Assembly (NCBI GenBank): GCA_000935965.1
Contig: LN483076.1
Location: 277,605 to 341,604 of the forward strand
DNA length: 64,000 bases
From: Metalysinibacillus saudimassiliensis
Lineage (GTDB): Bacteria; Bacillota; Bacilli; Bacillales_A; Planococcaceae
Reading direction: 5' to 3'
The position numbers and the translations under genes are program-made. A model generated the notes under the pieces. It searched no databases. It had not been told where the DNA came from and worked only from the letters and a program-made list of their open reading frames with translations. Positions 9,329 to 20,369 of this stretch are shown here, piece by piece; positions within the stretch are counted from its first letter, which is position 1, and each line of letters begins with the position of its first letter.

Positions 9329-10423
9329 GTGAAAATTTTTAAGTATATGGAAACATACGATTATGAACAATTAATTTTTTGTCAAGACGAGGCATCAGGT
9401 TTAAAAGCAATTATTGCGATTCATGATACAACACTAGGTCCGGCACTTGGGGGCGCACGTATGTGGTCTTATGCCACGGAAGATGAAGCAATTGAGGATG
9501 CGCTACGCTTAGCACGTGGGATGACGTATAAAAACGCAGCAGCAGGACTTAATCTGGGCGGGGGTAAAACGGTAATTATCGGTGACCCATTTAAAGATAA
9601 AAATGAAGAAATGTTCCGCGCGCTTGGTCGCTTTATTCAAAGCCTCGACGGTCGTTATATTACAGCTGAGGATGTGGGGACAACCGTAGCTGATATGGAT
9701 ATGATCCATGAAGAAACAAACTATGTAACAGGTATTTCGCCAGCATTTGGCTCGTCAGGCAATCCTTCACCTGTTACAGCATACGGGGTATATTTAGGTA
9801 TTAAGGCTGCAGCAAAGGAAGCATTTGGCTCTGATGATTTAAAAGGACGTAAGGTTTCAGTACAGGGACTAGGCAATGTAGCTTCACATTTATGCGATTA
9901 TTTAGCAAAAGAGGGCGCAAAATTAATTGTTACAGATATTAATGAAGCGGCAGTAAAACGTATTGTTGATAAATATGATGCTATTGCAGTTGCACCCGAT
10001 GCCATTTATGAGCAAGACGTTGATATTTTTGCACCTTGCGCATTAGGTGGTATTATTAATGATGACACATTGAAAGTGTTGAAGGCTAAAGTTGTAGCCG
10101 GCTCATCAAATAATCAGCTAAAAGAATCATCACATGGTGACAAACTACACGAATTAGGCATCGTTTATGCACCGGACTATGTGATTAATGCAGGTGGCGT
10201 GATTAACGTGGCAGATGAACTATATGGCTATAACCGTGAGCGCGCAATGAAACGTGTGGAAACCATTTACACAAGCTTAGAAAAAATCTTTGCGATTTCT
10301 AAGGAAAAGGGTATTCCGTCATACGTTGCAGCTAATCATTTGGCGGAGGAGCGTATTGCACGCGTAGCTAAATCACGCAGTCAATTTGTAAAGCACGAAA
10401 AAAATATTTTAAACCAACGTTAA
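9329..10423 (+). CDS. bcd: Leucine (branched-chain amino acid) dehydrogenase
   Basis: 364 residues from GTG at 9329, which matches the usual N terminus (MxIFKYM) and has AAAGGGGA 8 bases upstream; the upstream in-frame ATG at 9320 overlaps the Shine-Dalgarno site. It deaminates Leu/Val/Ile to 2-oxoacids with NAD. Seen: [10 protein letters not shown] near 40, catalytic Lys in [13 protein letters not shown] near 80, and the NAD-binding motif [11 protein letters not shown] near 180. It supplies substrates for the dehydrogenase complex encoded directly downstream, but is separated from it by a terminator. ptb and buk, which usually flank bcd, are missing. Confidence 0.95.
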   Translation: MKIFKYMETYDYEQLIFCQDEASGLKAIIAIHDTTLGPALGGARMWSYATEDEAIEDALRLARGMTYKNAAAGLNLGGGKTVIIGDPFKDKNEEMFRALGRFIQSLDGRYITAEDVGTTVADMDMIHEETNYVTGISPAFGSSGNPSPVTAYGVYLGIKAAAKEAFGSDDLKGRKVSVQGLGNVASHLCDYLAKEGAKLIVTDINEAAVKRIVDKYDAIAVAPDAIYEQDVDIFAPCALGGIINDDTLKVLKAKVVAGSSNNQLKESSHGDKLHELGIVYAPDYVINAGGVINVADELYGYNRERAMKRVETIYTSLEKIFAISKEKGIPSYVAANHLAEERIARVAKSRSQFVKHEKNILNQR

Positions 10424-10426
10424 GTT

Positions 10427-10475
10427 AAAAAGCTGCCTAAAACGAATAGTAATTGCGTTTTAAGGTAGCTTTTTT
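10427..10475 (+). terminator. Terminator/attenuator between bcd and lpdV
   Basis: AAAAGCTGCCTAAAACG pairs with CGTTTTAAGGTAGCTTTT (one bulge), followed by T residues. It ends about 20 bp before lpdV, so it either ends the bcd transcript or tunes read-through. Confidence 0.85.
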
Positions 10476-10495
10476 ATAAGGAAGGAGCATGTATT

Positions 10496-11923
10496 ATGGC
10501 GAGTGAGTATGATTTAGTCATTATTGGCGGAGGAGCAGGTGGCTATGTTGCGGCAATTCGCGCAGCGCAGTACGGCTTAAAAACAGCAATAATAGAGCAT
10601 GTAGCAATGGGAGGTACGTGCTTACACCGTGGCTGTATTCCGAGTAAGGCGATGCTACGTAGTGCAGAGGTGTATCGTACACTGCGCGAAGATGCGGCAG
10701 ACTTTGGTGTGCAAACAACAGGCGTTACACTACATTTCGAACGTGTACAAGAGCGTAAGGCAGCGATTGTTGAGCAATTATTTAACGGCGTTCGTACCTT
10801 AATGAAAAAAGGTAAAATTGATGTGTATGAAGGTTTTGGTCGTATTTTAGGCCCATCTATCTTTTCACCAATGCCAGGCACGGTTTCAGTAGAGATGGCA
10901 GACGGCACTGAAAACCAAATGTTAATTCCTAAAAACGTAATTATTGCAACAGGTACAACTCCGCGTGTACTAGCAGGTATTCCTGTAGACGGCGAAGTGG
11001 TTGTCACTTCAGACCATGCACTTAATATCCGTGAGTTACCAGCGTCTATTGTTATTGTAGGTGGCGGTGTCATTGGTGTAGAGTGGGCTTCGATGTTTAT
11101 TGATTTTGGGGTTGAAGTAACCGTCATTGAGCAAGGTGATCGCTTATTGCCGCTTGAAGATAGCGAAATCTCTACAACATTGGCTAAAGAATTAACAAAG
11201 CGTGGCGTTAAAATTGTTACGAGTGCAACAGTTAAGCCAGATAGCTTCCAACGTACGGATGAAGGTATTGCCATTATGGCGGACGTTGCAGGTGAAATGC
11301 AGTCATTTACAGGCGAGCGCTTATTTATTAGTATTGGCCGCACAGGTAATGTTAAAGATATTGGTTTGCAAAATACAGAAATTGAAACAGAGCATGATTT
11401 TATTAAAGTAAATAAGCATTACCAAACGAAAGAATCACATATTTATGCAATTGGTGATGTTATTGGTGGTGTGCAACTTGCGCATGTAGCATCAAATGAA
11501 GGTGTAGCGGCAGTTGAGCATATTGTTAAGGGCGAAAATCGTTATATTGATGGCTTAGACATTCCGCGTTGTATTTATTCGTACCCAGAGGCGGCAAGTA
11601 TTGGCTATAGCGAGGAGCAAGCGCGTGAGGCTGGCTTTACAATCAAAGTCGGGAAGTTTCCATTCCAAGGTAATGGCAAAGCATTAGTGTATGGCGATAC
11701 AGTTGGTTTTGTTAAGGTCATTGCAGATGAAGAAACGAATGATTTATTAGGTGTTCATATGGTAGGCCCACATGTCACTGACATGATTTCGGAGGCGTCA
11801 CTTGCAAAGGTTTTAGATGCGACACCATGGGAAATTAGCCTAGCCATTCATCCGCATCCGACATTGAGTGAAGTGTTTGCGGAGGCATCAATGGCAGTCG
11901 ATAATTTAGCAATTCATAAGTAA
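10496..11923 (+). CDS. lpdV: Dihydrolipoyl dehydrogenase (E3) of branched-chain 2-oxoacid dehydrogenase
   Basis: 475-residue FAD flavoprotein that reoxidises the dihydrolipoyl group of E2 with NAD. FAD-binding GGGAGGYVAA is at 11-20, the redox-active disulfide is C42-C47 (GGTCLHRGCIPSK), NAD-binding GGGVIGVEWASMF lies near 190, the second FAD motif YAIGDVIGG near 316, and the catalytic HPHPTLSE near 453. It is the first gene of lpdV-bkdAA-bkdAB-bkdB, in the B. subtilis order. Confidence 0.96.
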   Translation: MASEYDLVIIGGGAGGYVAAIRAAQYGLKTAIIEHVAMGGTCLHRGCIPSKAMLRSAEVYRTLREDAADFGVQTTGVTLHFERVQERKAAIVEQLFNGVRTLMKKGKIDVYEGFGRILGPSIFSPMPGTVSVEMADGTENQMLIPKNVIIATGTTPRVLAGIPVDGEVVVTSDHALNIRELPASIVIVGGGVIGVEWASMFIDFGVEVTVIEQGDRLLPLEDSEISTTLAKELTKRGVKIVTSATVKPDSFQRTDEGIAIMADVAGEMQSFTGERLFISIGRTGNVKDIGLQNTEIETEHDFIKVNKHYQTKESHIYAIGDVIGGVQLAHVASNEGVAAVEHIVKGENRYIDGLDIPRCIYSYPEAASIGYSEEQAREAGFTIKVGKFPFQGNGKALVYGDTVGFVKVIADEETNDLLGVHMVGPHVTDMISEASLAKVLDATPWEISLAIHPHPTLSEVFAEASMAVDNLAIHK

Positions 11924-11936
11924 GGGGGCAGTTGGG

Positions 11937-12941
11937 ATGGAAGAAATTCGTTATGAGGATTTAGGTTTAACAAAGGAAGACGTACTTGCGATGTACGAAA
12001 CAATGTTAATGGCACGTCGTTTAGATGAGCGTATGTGGCTATTAAATCGTGCGGGTAAAATCCCGTTTGTTATTTCTTGTCAAGGGCAAGAAGCAGCGCA
12101 AGTAGGTGCAGCTTATGCCTTAAATAAGGATAAAGATTATGTAGCGCCGTATTACCGTGATCTAGGGGTAGTTTTACATTTTGGTATGACAGCGCGTGAT
12201 TTAATGCTGTCAGCTTTTGCTAAAGCGGAGGATCCTAACTCGGGCGGTCGCCAAATGCCAGGGCACTTTGGCCAAAAAGAAAACCGTATTTTATCAGGCT
12301 CTTCACCTGTAACAACGCAAGTACCACATGCTGTAGGTGTAGCGTTAGCAGGGCGTATGAGTGGCGATGATTTTGTATCATTTGTCACATTAGGTGAGGG
12401 CTCGTCTAATCAGGGTGACTTCCATGAAGGGGCTAACTTTGCAGGTGTGCATAAATTACCAGTGATTATTATGGTCGAAAATAATCACTATGCCATTTCT
12501 GTACCTGTAGCGTTACAACTAGCGTGTGAAAAAGTGTCGGACCGTGCGATTGGCTACGGTATGCCAGGCGTAACTGTGGATGGGCAAAACCCGTTAGCTG
12601 TTTATAAAGTAGTTAAAGAAGCGGCAGACCGTGCGCGACGCGGTGAAGGCCCAAGTATGATTGAAACGCTAACATACCGCTTAACAGCACACTCGTCAGA
12701 TGATGATCAGCGTCAGTATCGTACAGCAGAAGACATTGAAGAGGGCTTTATTAAAGACCCTGTGCACTTATTTGAAAATTATATTTTAACAAATGAGATT
12801 GCGACAGATGATTTGTTAGCTGAAATTAATGAGCGAGTAATGGCAGAGGTTAATGATGCGACAGAGTATGCTGAGGCAGCACCTTATGCTAAAGCAGAGG
12901 ACCTTTATCGTTATGTGTATGCAGAGGGGGATGAAGTCTAA
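11937..12941 (+). CDS. bkdAA: Branched-chain 2-oxoacid dehydrogenase E1 alpha
   Basis: 334 residues. The ThDP-dependent decarboxylase alpha chain carries the ThDP/Mg motif GEGSSNQGDFHEG near 157 ending in ENNHYAIS, the substrate-site region RDLGVVL and the loop TYRLTAHSSDD with conserved His and Ser. It forms an alpha2beta2 E1 with BkdAB and decarboxylates 2-oxoisovalerate, 2-oxoisocaproate and 3-methyl-2-oxovalerate. Its stop codon overlaps the start of bkdAB by one base (TAATG), so the two subunits are coupled. Confidence 0.96.
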   Translation: MEEIRYEDLGLTKEDVLAMYETMLMARRLDERMWLLNRAGKIPFVISCQGQEAAQVGAAYALNKDKDYVAPYYRDLGVVLHFGMTARDLMLSAFAKAEDPNSGGRQMPGHFGQKENRILSGSSPVTTQVPHAVGVALAGRMSGDDFVSFVTLGEGSSNQGDFHEGANFAGVHKLPVIIMVENNHYAISVPVALQLACEKVSDRAIGYGMPGVTVDGQNPLAVYKVVKEAADRARRGEGPSMIETLTYRLTAHSSDDDQRQYRTAEDIEEGFIKDPVHLFENYILTNEIATDDLLAEINERVMAEVNDATEYAEAAPYAKAEDLYRYVYAEGDEV

Positions 12942-13924
12942 TGGCTGTAATGTCTTATATTGATGCGATTACACTAGCAATGCGTGAAGAAATGCTTCGC
13001 GATGAGCGTGTATTTATTTTAGGTGAGGACGTCGGACGTAAAGGCGGCGTATTTAAAGCGACAACGGGGCTATTTGATGAGTTTGGTCATGACCGTGTGC
13101 TTGATACACCGCTTGCAGAAAGCGCGATTGCAGGCGTAGGTATTGGTGCAGCGATGTATGGCATGCGTCCGGTTGCAGAGATGCAGTTTGCAGACTTTAT
13201 TATGCCAGCCGTCAACCAAATTGTGTCAGAAGCGGCAAAGATGCGCTACCGTTCTAATAATGATTGGTCATGTCCGATGGTTATTCGTGCGCCATTTGGC
13301 GGTGGTGTCCACGGGGCATTATATCACTCACAGTCGGTAGAATCTTTGTTTGCGGGCACACCAGGGCTTAAAATTGTTATCCCTTCAACACCATACGATG
13401 CAAAAGGTTTATTAAAGGCAGCCATTCGTGACCCAGACCCTGTACTATTTTTTGAGCATAAGCGTGCATACCGCTTAATTAAGGGTGAGGTTCCTGAGGA
13501 TGATTATGTATTGCCATTAGGCAAAGCTGATGTGAAACGTGAAGGTGAAGATATTACGGTAATTACGTATGGTTTAGCCGTTCACTTTGCTTTACAAGCA
13601 GCAGACCGCCTAGCAGCCGATGGTATTTCGGTGCATGTACTAGATTTACGTACCGTTTACCCACTTGATAAGGATGGTATTATCGAAGCGGCAAGCAAAA
13701 CAGGTAAGGTGTTATTAATTACCGAGGACAATAAAGAGGGTAGCATTATTAGTGATGTGGCGGCAATTATTGCGGAACATTGCCTATTTGATTTAGATGC
13801 ACCAATTAAGCGCTTAGCGGGGCCTGACGTGCCAGCAATGCCGTATGCACCAACGATGGAAAAAGAGTTTATGATTAATCCAGAAAAGGTAGAGCGTGCG
13901 ATGCGCGAGCTAGCTGCATTTTAA
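12941..13924 (+). CDS. bkdAB: Branched-chain 2-oxoacid dehydrogenase E1 beta
   Basis: 327 residues, standard length. It has the transketolase pyrimidine-binding domain with FILGEDVGRKGGVFKAT near 23 and DTPLAESAIAGVGIGAAM near 49, and the C-terminal transketolase domain with VLDLRTVYPLD near 229. It pairs with BkdAA. It is translationally coupled upstream and followed 12 bp later by bkdB with a strong AAGGAGG site. Confidence 0.96.
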   Translation: MAVMSYIDAITLAMREEMLRDERVFILGEDVGRKGGVFKATTGLFDEFGHDRVLDTPLAESAIAGVGIGAAMYGMRPVAEMQFADFIMPAVNQIVSEAAKMRYRSNNDWSCPMVIRAPFGGGVHGALYHSQSVESLFAGTPGLKIVIPSTPYDAKGLLKAAIRDPDPVLFFEHKRAYRLIKGEVPEDDYVLPLGKADVKREGEDITVITYGLAVHFALQAADRLAADGISVHVLDLRTVYPLDKDGIIEAASKTGKVLLITEDNKEGSIISDVAAIIAEHCLFDLDAPIKRLAGPDVPAMPYAPTMEKEFMINPEKVERAMRELAAF

Positions 13925-13936
13925 GGAGGATATGAC

Positions 13937-15259
13937 ATGACGCAAAATATCGTAATGCCACAACTTGGCGAAAGTGTAACAGAAGGTACGATTGACCGTT
14001 GGTTAGTAAAACCAGGGGACACAGTAAAGAAGTATGACTCACTCGCAGAAGTAACGACCGATAAAGTAACGGCAGAAGTCCCCTCATCATTTGATGGTGT
14101 AATTGGTGAAATCCTTACAGCTGAGGGGGAAACTGTACCAGTAGGCGCAGTCGTTTGTACGATTGAAGTCGAAGGTGAGCTGCCACCAGCACCAAAGAAA
14201 AAGGAATCGAGTGTTTCATCTGCTATTATGAACGCAGGTGTACAGAAAAAGGCTGCAACTGAGCAACCAAGTATGAAGGTCGCACAACCTACAGGTGAAG
14301 GTATGAAGGCGCGTTATTCGCCTGCTGTGCTTCGTTTAGCTCAAGATAATGATATTGACCTTACACAAGTTACAGGTAGCGGTGCACAGGGGCGTATTAC
14401 ACGCAAAGACGTGCAGGCTGTTATTGCAGGTGGTAGCACCACTGTACAAGTCACACAAGCGCCAGTTGAAGAGCCTACATTAGCACCACCTGTAGCAGAA
14501 CATGTAGCAGAGCAAAAGCCAGCACCTCAAGCTGTAGCACAACAGACAACAGAAGAAGGGGACGTTGTTATCCCTGTTACGAAGGTGCGCGCAGCTATCG
14601 CTAAAAATATGCAACGCAGTGTGACGGAAATTCCGCATGCATGGATGATGATGGAAGTTGATGTGACAGATTTAGTTGCATATCGTGACAGCTTAAAAGA
14701 TGACTTTAAAGCGCGTGAAGGTTTCTCACTAACGTACTTTGCCTTCTTTGTAAAAGCTGTAGCACAAGCGCTTAAGGAGTTCCCAGCACTTAACTCAACA
14801 TGGGCAGGCGATACGATTATCCAAAAGAAAGCCGTTAACCTATCAATCGCAGTAGCGACGGATGATGCGCTCTTTGTCCCTGTCATTAAAAATGCGGATG
14901 ATAAATCAGTAAAAGGCATCGCTAAGGATATTTTTGAGTTAGCACAAAAGACTAAACAAGGTAAATTAACGCTAGCAGATATGTCAGGTGGTACGTTTAC
15001 CGTTAACAATACAGGTTCATTTGGTTCGGTACAGTCAATGGGGATCATTAATCATCCGCAGGCTGCGATTTTACAAATTGAAAATATTGTTAAAAAACCC
15101 GTGATTTTACCTGGTGGAATGATTGCTGCACGCGATATCGTAAATTTATGTTTGTCATTAGACCACCGTATTTTAGATGGTCTTGTATGCGGTAAATTTT
15201 TAGCTCGCGTAAAAGAAATTCTCGAAAATACAAATAAGTCAACGATGTCAGTCTACTGA
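13937..15259 (+). CDS. bkdB: Branched-chain 2-oxoacid dehydrogenase E2 (dihydrolipoyl acyltransferase)
   Basis: 440 residues. There is one N-terminal lipoyl domain with the lipoylated Lys at about 43 (TTDKVTAEVPS), an Ala/Pro/Gln-rich linker, a peripheral subunit-binding domain near 125-160 (YSPAVLRLAQDNDIDL, GSGAQGRITRKDV), a second flexible linker, and the C-terminal catalytic domain ending with DHRILDG near 415. It forms the core of the complex and transfers the acyl group to CoA. It is the last gene of the lpdV operon, before a terminator. Confidence 0.96.
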   Translation: MTQNIVMPQLGESVTEGTIDRWLVKPGDTVKKYDSLAEVTTDKVTAEVPSSFDGVIGEILTAEGETVPVGAVVCTIEVEGELPPAPKKKESSVSSAIMNAGVQKKAATEQPSMKVAQPTGEGMKARYSPAVLRLAQDNDIDLTQVTGSGAQGRITRKDVQAVIAGGSTTVQVTQAPVEEPTLAPPVAEHVAEQKPAPQAVAQQTTEEGDVVIPVTKVRAAIAKNMQRSVTEIPHAWMMMEVDVTDLVAYRDSLKDDFKAREGFSLTYFAFFVKAVAQALKEFPALNSTWAGDTIIQKKAVNLSIAVATDDALFVPVIKNADDKSVKGIAKDIFELAQKTKQGKLTLADMSGGTFTVNNTGSFGSVQSMGIINHPQAAILQIENIVKKPVILPGGMIAARDIVNLCLSLDHRILDGLVCGKFLARVKEILENTNKSTMSVY

Positions 15260-15268
15260 TGAATTGCG

Positions 15269-15303
15269 AGGAAGCCTGTTATATAACGGCTTCCTATTTT
15301 TTT
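15269..15303 (+). terminator. Rho-independent terminator after bkdB
   Basis: AGGAAGCC (15269-15276) and GGCTTCCT (15288-15295) stem with an 11-base loop, followed by ATTTTTTTG. Confidence 0.9.
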
Positions 15304-15379
15304 GTCCTTTTCGCTTTTCACTTTGTACGGTAGAATAGTTGTAGAAAACTACTAAGGGGGGAAGCTGTTTAGCGTCCAC

Positions 15380-17068
15380 ATGTCAAAAAACATGAAAGAA
15401 ATTCAATTCGACACTGTCTCGTATGACAGTTGGAAAGAACATGCGATTACGGCACTTAAAGGCAAGCCATTTGAAAGTTTATTTACAAAAACTATTGAAG
15501 GTTTAACATTAGAGCCGCTATATACGCAAGAAAAGCTTTTTGAAAAGTTAGGTGAGCAATTAGATAAGCAAGTGTCTACGATTCGTTCCCTACGTGAAGA
15601 CACGACGTTTAAAGTTGCACAGCAAGTGTATGCAACAAGCAGTGAGGAGTTTTTACACGATTTAAAAGAAAGTTTAGCAAGGGGTAACGAGGTTGTCACA
15701 ATTGACAGTCGCGTAGTATTTGATTGGGATAAAGAAACGCTACAACAATTAGCGCAATATTTTACTGAATATTCATTTAAACTAACAGTTCAAGGACCAG
15801 ATGATGCATTACTTAGTGTCTTTGACTTTGTTCAACATAAAGAAATTACAGGTTTAGTGTTAAGCCCTATAGCCGTTACGGTTGATTTCCCTAATGTGCG
15901 CACAATTGCGGCGGACACACTACCATTCCATAATCAAGGCGCTAACGCTATACAAGAGCTTGCCTTAGCATTAGCACTCGCTGCAAAATATGCAGATGAA
16001 GCCCAAAGCTTTGAAACATTTGCAAGTAAATTTTTCGTAACATTCGGTATTGACACACAATTCTTTACAGAAATCGCAAAGCTACGTGCGTTTAAGGTGT
16101 TATGGAAGGCGTTTATGTCAGCTTATGGCGTAACAGAGGACTTTATTGTCCCGACTGTAGCCGAAACATCAGTGCGTAGCTACTCGAAATTAGACGTATA
16201 CGTGAACCTATTACGTGGTGGCAACGAAGCGTTATCAGGCGCTATTGGTGGGGCAGAGTACTTTACTGTGCATCCGCATGATGTATTAACCAAACCAACA
16301 GGCCAATCCGTTCGTATTGCACGTAACGTGTCACTTATACTAAAAGAAGAGACACACGTAATGCGCGTAACAGATCCAGCAGGTGGCTCTTATTATGTAG
16401 AGTCATTAACAGCTGATTTTGTGAAAGAAGCGTGGGCATTATTCTTAACGATCCAATCTAAAGGCGGTTTTGACGCATTTAAAGCATCAGGTGAACTACA
16501 AGCGATGCTTGACGAAACTTACCAACAACGTATTAAGGCAATTGAAACACGCAAAACATCACTAATTGGTACAAATATTTATGCTAACCCAGCAGATGAA
16601 CTACCAACAGATACAAACCCTGTGTTTGAAGATGTTTTACGCTTAGCATTACCATTTGAAACATTACGTGCAGCATATGTAGCAGCGCAACCAAAAATAG
16701 CTATCCTCACGTATGGTGAGTTAAAGGACTTTAAGCCACGCGCTGACTTTGTAGCAGGTGTAGTAAATACAGTAGGTGTTATTGCTAGCCAAAGCGGTGC
16801 ATTACAAACTGTAGAAGAAGCACAAGCGTGGTTAAAGCAAACGGACGCAAGCTATGTAGTAATTGCTGCAACAAACGACAATACCGAAATGCTCGTACCA
16901 AAGTTACTTGAAGTGAAACCAGCAGGTATGCAGTTAGATGTAGCAGGTAAATTTGCACAACTTGCTGATTGGCAACAAGCAGGACTTGATGATGCTGTTT
17001 TTGCAGGGCAAAACATTATCGAAAAATTACAAACCGTTTTACAAGGCATGAAGGAGGTTCAACAATAA
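15380..17068 (+). CDS. mutA: Methylmalonyl-CoA mutase small (beta) subunit
   Basis: 562 residues. It has the catalytic-domain fold of methylmalonyl-CoA mutase but lacks the cobalamin DxHxxG motif, as expected for the non-catalytic small subunit. Conserved patches such as [22 protein letters not shown] (here quoted in part: [10 protein letters not shown]) and [13 protein letters not shown] support this. It pairs with MutB to isomerise (R)-methylmalonyl-CoA to succinyl-CoA. The G-run AAGGGGGGAAG is about 17 bases from the ATG, an unusually long spacing, and no better in-frame start was found. It overlaps mutB by one base. Confidence 0.92.
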   Translation: MSKNMKEIQFDTVSYDSWKEHAITALKGKPFESLFTKTIEGLTLEPLYTQEKLFEKLGEQLDKQVSTIRSLREDTTFKVAQQVYATSSEEFLHDLKESLARGNEVVTIDSRVVFDWDKETLQQLAQYFTEYSFKLTVQGPDDALLSVFDFVQHKEITGLVLSPIAVTVDFPNVRTIAADTLPFHNQGANAIQELALALALAAKYADEAQSFETFASKFFVTFGIDTQFFTEIAKLRAFKVLWKAFMSAYGVTEDFIVPTVAETSVRSYSKLDVYVNLLRGGNEALSGAIGGAEYFTVHPHDVLTKPTGQSVRIARNVSLILKEETHVMRVTDPAGGSYYVESLTADFVKEAWALFLTIQSKGGFDAFKASGELQAMLDETYQQRIKAIETRKTSLIGTNIYANPADELPTDTNPVFEDVLRLALPFETLRAAYVAAQPKIAILTYGELKDFKPRADFVAGVVNTVGVIASQSGALQTVEEAQAWLKQTDASYVVIAATNDNTEMLVPKLLEVKPAGMQLDVAGKFAQLADWQQAGLDDAVFAGQNIIEKLQTVLQGMKEVQQ

Positions 17069-19218
17069 TGAAACCTAATTTTGATGCAGTTAATATTGAA
17101 GAAGTTTTAACAACAACACAGCCAGCCGCTTCAGAAGAAACCTTTTTAACGAACGAGGGCATCGACGTTAAAGATGTTTACACGAAGGAGGACTTAGCGG
17201 GTGTTAAGCACCTTAAAGACGTATCGGGTGTTGCGCCTAATACACGTGGCCCATACCCTACAATGTATGTTGCACGACCTTGGACAGTACGCCAATACGC
17301 AGGTTTCTCTACAGCAGAAGAATCAAATGCCTTTTATAAGCGAAACCTTGCGATGGGGCAAAAAGGTTTATCTGTAGCCTTTGACCTTGCAACACATCGT
17401 GGCTATGACTCAGATCACCCTCGTGTAACAGGTGACGTAGGTAAAGCGGGTGTTGCTATTGACTCAATCGAAGATATGAAAATTTTATTTGACGCTATCC
17501 CACTTGATCAAATGTCAGTATCTATGACAATGAACGGTGCTGTACTACCTATCCTAGCTTTCTACATTGTAGCGGCAGAGGAGCAAGGTGTAGGGCCAGA
17601 AAAACTTGCGGGTACGATTCAAAATGATATTTTAAAAGAGTACATGGTGCGTAACACGTATATTTACCCACCAGCAATGTCGATGCAAATTATTGCCGAT
17701 ATTTTTGAGTATACAAGTAAATTTATGCCGAAATTTAACTCGATTTCGATTTCGGGGTACCATATCCAAGAAGCGGGCGCTACTAATGATATTGAGCTAG
17801 CTTACACGTTAGCAGATGGCTTAGAGTACGTGCGTACAGGTTTAAAAGCAGGTATTGATATTGACTCATTTGCACCGCGTCTATCTTTTTTCTGGGCAAT
17901 TGGTATGAACTACTATATGGAAGTTGCAAAAATGCGCGCGGCACGTCGTATTTGGGCACAAATGATGTCAACATTTAACCCTAAAAATACAAAAACGCTA
18001 GCGTTACGTACACATTCACAAACATCGGGTTGGTCATTAACTGAGCAAGACCCGTTCAATAACGTAGCGCGTACATTATTCGAAGCAAATGCTTCTTCAA
18101 TGGGACATACGCAATCACTGCATACAAACGCACTTGATGAGGCAATCGCTTTACCGACTGATTTCTCAGCACGTATTGCGCGTAATACGCAGTTATTCCT
18201 ACAAGAAGAAACAGGCATGACAAAAGTAATCGATCCATGGGGCGGCTCGTATTATGTAGAGAAGTTAACGGATGAGATTACAAAATCAGCTTGGGCATTA
18301 ATCGAAGAAATTGAAGAGCTAGGCGGTATGGCTAAAGCAATTGACACAGGCCTTCCAAAAATGAAAGTCGAGGAAGCTGCAGCAAAACGCCAAGCTAAAA
18401 TTGACTCTAAAACCGAAACAATCGTTGGCGTTAACAAATACCGCTTAGATGTGGAAGAGCCAATTGATATTTTAGATATTGATAATACACTTGTACGTCA
18501 AAAACAAATCGAGCGCCTTGACACGATGAAGGCTAATCGTGATGAAGCAGAAGTACAAAAACATTTAGCACGCTTAACAGCGGCGGCAAAAACAGGTGCA
18601 GAAAACTTATTAGCTGTAGCTGTAGATGCAGCGCGCGCACGTGCTTCGTTAGGAGAGATTTCAGACGCTGTGGAAAATGTATCAGGACGCCATAAGGCTG
18701 TAATTCGTTCGATTTCAGGTATTTACTCGTCTAACTTCTCTGATGAGGAGCAGTTAAGCGAAATTAAGCAGATGACAGAAGAGTTTGAAGAAAACGAAGG
18801 TCGTCGCCCACGTATTTTAGTAGCAAAAATGGGGCAAGATGGTCATGACCGCGGTGCTAAAGTAATTTCAACAGCTTATGCGGACATGGGCTTTGACGTT
18901 GATATTTCACCATTATTTATGACGCCAGCCGAAACAGCACAAATGGCGGTAGAAAATGACGTTCACGTTGTTGGTGTATCTTCATTAGCAGCGGGACATA
19001 AAACACTCGTGCCTGAGTTATACGGCGAACTAGATAAGCTAGGTCGCAGTGATATTGTGATCGTTTGTGGTGGGGTTATTCCTGCGCAAGATTATGATTT
19101 CTTATATGCTAACGGAGCCTCAGCGATTTTTGGCCCTGGTACAGTAATCCCTGTATCGGCACAAAAAACACTTGAAGAAGTGTATCGTCGCCTAGGTTAC
19201 GAGGAAGTGTCGAAGTAA
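17068..19218 (+). CDS. mutB: Methylmalonyl-CoA mutase large (alpha) subunit
   Basis: 716 residues, full length. The N-terminal TIM-barrel catalytic domain includes [18 protein letters not shown], the sequence [16 protein letters not shown] near 312 and [13 protein letters not shown] near 390. The C-terminal B12-binding domain carries DGHDRG with the axial His at about 593, then [14 protein letters not shown] and [11 protein letters not shown]. It is adenosylcobalamin dependent. Its stop and the meaB start overlap (TAATG), forming a tight mutA-mutB-meaB operon. Confidence 0.97.
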   Translation: MKPNFDAVNIEEVLTTTQPAASEETFLTNEGIDVKDVYTKEDLAGVKHLKDVSGVAPNTRGPYPTMYVARPWTVRQYAGFSTAEESNAFYKRNLAMGQKGLSVAFDLATHRGYDSDHPRVTGDVGKAGVAIDSIEDMKILFDAIPLDQMSVSMTMNGAVLPILAFYIVAAEEQGVGPEKLAGTIQNDILKEYMVRNTYIYPPAMSMQIIADIFEYTSKFMPKFNSISISGYHIQEAGATNDIELAYTLADGLEYVRTGLKAGIDIDSFAPRLSFFWAIGMNYYMEVAKMRAARRIWAQMMSTFNPKNTKTLALRTHSQTSGWSLTEQDPFNNVARTLFEANASSMGHTQSLHTNALDEAIALPTDFSARIARNTQLFLQEETGMTKVIDPWGGSYYVEKLTDEITKSAWALIEEIEELGGMAKAIDTGLPKMKVEEAAAKRQAKIDSKTETIVGVNKYRLDVEEPIDILDIDNTLVRQKQIERLDTMKANRDEAEVQKHLARLTAAAKTGAENLLAVAVDAARARASLGEISDAVENVSGRHKAVIRSISGIYSSNFSDEEQLSEIKQMTEEFEENEGRRPRILVAKMGQDGHDRGAKVISTAYADMGFDVDISPLFMTPAETAQMAVENDVHVVGVSSLAAGHKTLVPELYGELDKLGRSDIVIVCGGVIPAQDYDFLYANGASAIFGPGTVIPVSAQKTLEEVYRRLGYEEVSK

Positions 19219-20294
19219 TGAAGCAAGAAGAAAGTGCATTATATGTAATGGGCGGAGTAGGTACTAACCACGACGGTATGCAGGCGAGTGCACCAAAGAA
19301 GTTTCGTAAGAAAGAGCAAGCGGATTTAGATATTAAAGGCATTGCCGAGCGTGTGCGCGCCGGCTCTCGCCTTGATTTAGCAAAAGCGATTACACTTATT
19401 GAGAGCTCAAACTCTCAGCACAAAATTCAAGCACAAGCGTTGCTACAAGAGCTACTACCCTATACAGGCAACAGTATTCGTATTGGCATTACAGGCGTGC
19501 CTGGTGCAGGTAAAAGTTCGTTTATTGAGGCCTTTGGTACGATGTTAGCGGAGGCAGGCAAGCGCGTTGCCGTGTTAGCCATTGACCCTAGCTCATCTTT
19601 ATCAGGCGGTAGTATTTTAGGTGATAAAACGCGTATGGAGGAGTTAGTTAAGCAACCTAACGCCTTTGTACGTCCTTCACCATCAGCGGGTACGCTTGGT
19701 GGTGTACACAAAAAAACACGCGAGACGATGCTACTTTGTGAAGCGGCAGGTTATGATGTGATTTTAATCGAAACCGTTGGCGTAGGGCAAAGCGAAACGT
19801 ATGTGCGTGGTATGGTAGACTTTTTCCTATTACTTGTATTAACAGGTGCAGGGGATGAACTACAAGGCATGAAGAAGGGGATTATGGAGCTTGCAGACGG
19901 TATTATTGTGCATAAGGCAGATGGCGACAACGTTCGCTTAGCAAAACGCACAGTAGCAGAATACAAGCAAATTTTGCACTTCTTACAGCCATCAACACCA
20001 GGCTGGATTACGACAGCTGTGCCTGTTAGCTCTTATGAAGGGCGCGGCTTAGATACCGTTTGGGATATGGTTACAGATTTTAAAGCAACAGTAGAGGCTA
20101 ACAATGTATGGTCTACACGTCGTCAAGTGCAAACCAAGGATTGGTTCCACTCGATGATTACGGATCATTTAATTGATACCTTTTACGGGGATGCAACAAA
20201 AAAACAACAGGTACAAGGTTTGGAAAAGCAAATTTTACAAGGCAAATTAACAGTTACACAAGGCGTGGAGACATTGTTTAAAAAATCGGAGTAA
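19218..20294 (+). CDS. meaB: MeaB/ArgK family GTPase, methylmalonyl-CoA mutase chaperone
   Basis: 358 residues. Walker A GVPGAGKS lies near 93-100, with LAIDPSSSLSGGSILGDKTRM, the Walker B-like ETVGVGQSE, and a G4-like HKADGDN at about 233-239. MeaB protects and reloads cobalamin in methylmalonyl-CoA mutase, which fits its place directly after mutB. The N terminus has a roughly 30-residue extension (GGVGTNHDG and a basic patch) before the conserved region; the start is fixed by the TAATG overlap. Confidence 0.95.
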   Translation: MKQEESALYVMGGVGTNHDGMQASAPKKFRKKEQADLDIKGIAERVRAGSRLDLAKAITLIESSNSQHKIQAQALLQELLPYTGNSIRIGITGVPGAGKSSFIEAFGTMLAEAGKRVAVLAIDPSSSLSGGSILGDKTRMEELVKQPNAFVRPSPSAGTLGGVHKKTRETMLLCEAAGYDVILIETVGVGQSETYVRGMVDFFLLLVLTGAGDELQGMKKGIMELADGIIVHKADGDNVRLAKRTVAEYKQILHFLQPSTPGWITTAVPVSSYEGRGLDTVWDMVTDFKATVEANNVWSTRRQVQTKDWFHSMITDHLIDTFYGDATKKQQVQGLEKQILQGKLTVTQGVETLFKKSE

Positions 20295-20369
20295 ATCTCA
20301 GACATTCAGTAATGCATAATTATCAAGTAACTGCTATGATTAAGTGGTACTTGAAAGGAGCTAATCTAC

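Noticed and set aside
10543..11343. 266-codon open frame on the minus strand opposite lpdV
   Set aside because: It lies wholly inside lpdV, has low-complexity Ser/Thr/Ile-rich composition and no ribosome site; it is a mirror of lpdV codon use.
14527..15048. 173-codon minus-strand frame opposite bkdB
   Set aside because: Antisense shadow of a conserved catalytic domain, no start signals, no recognisable motifs.
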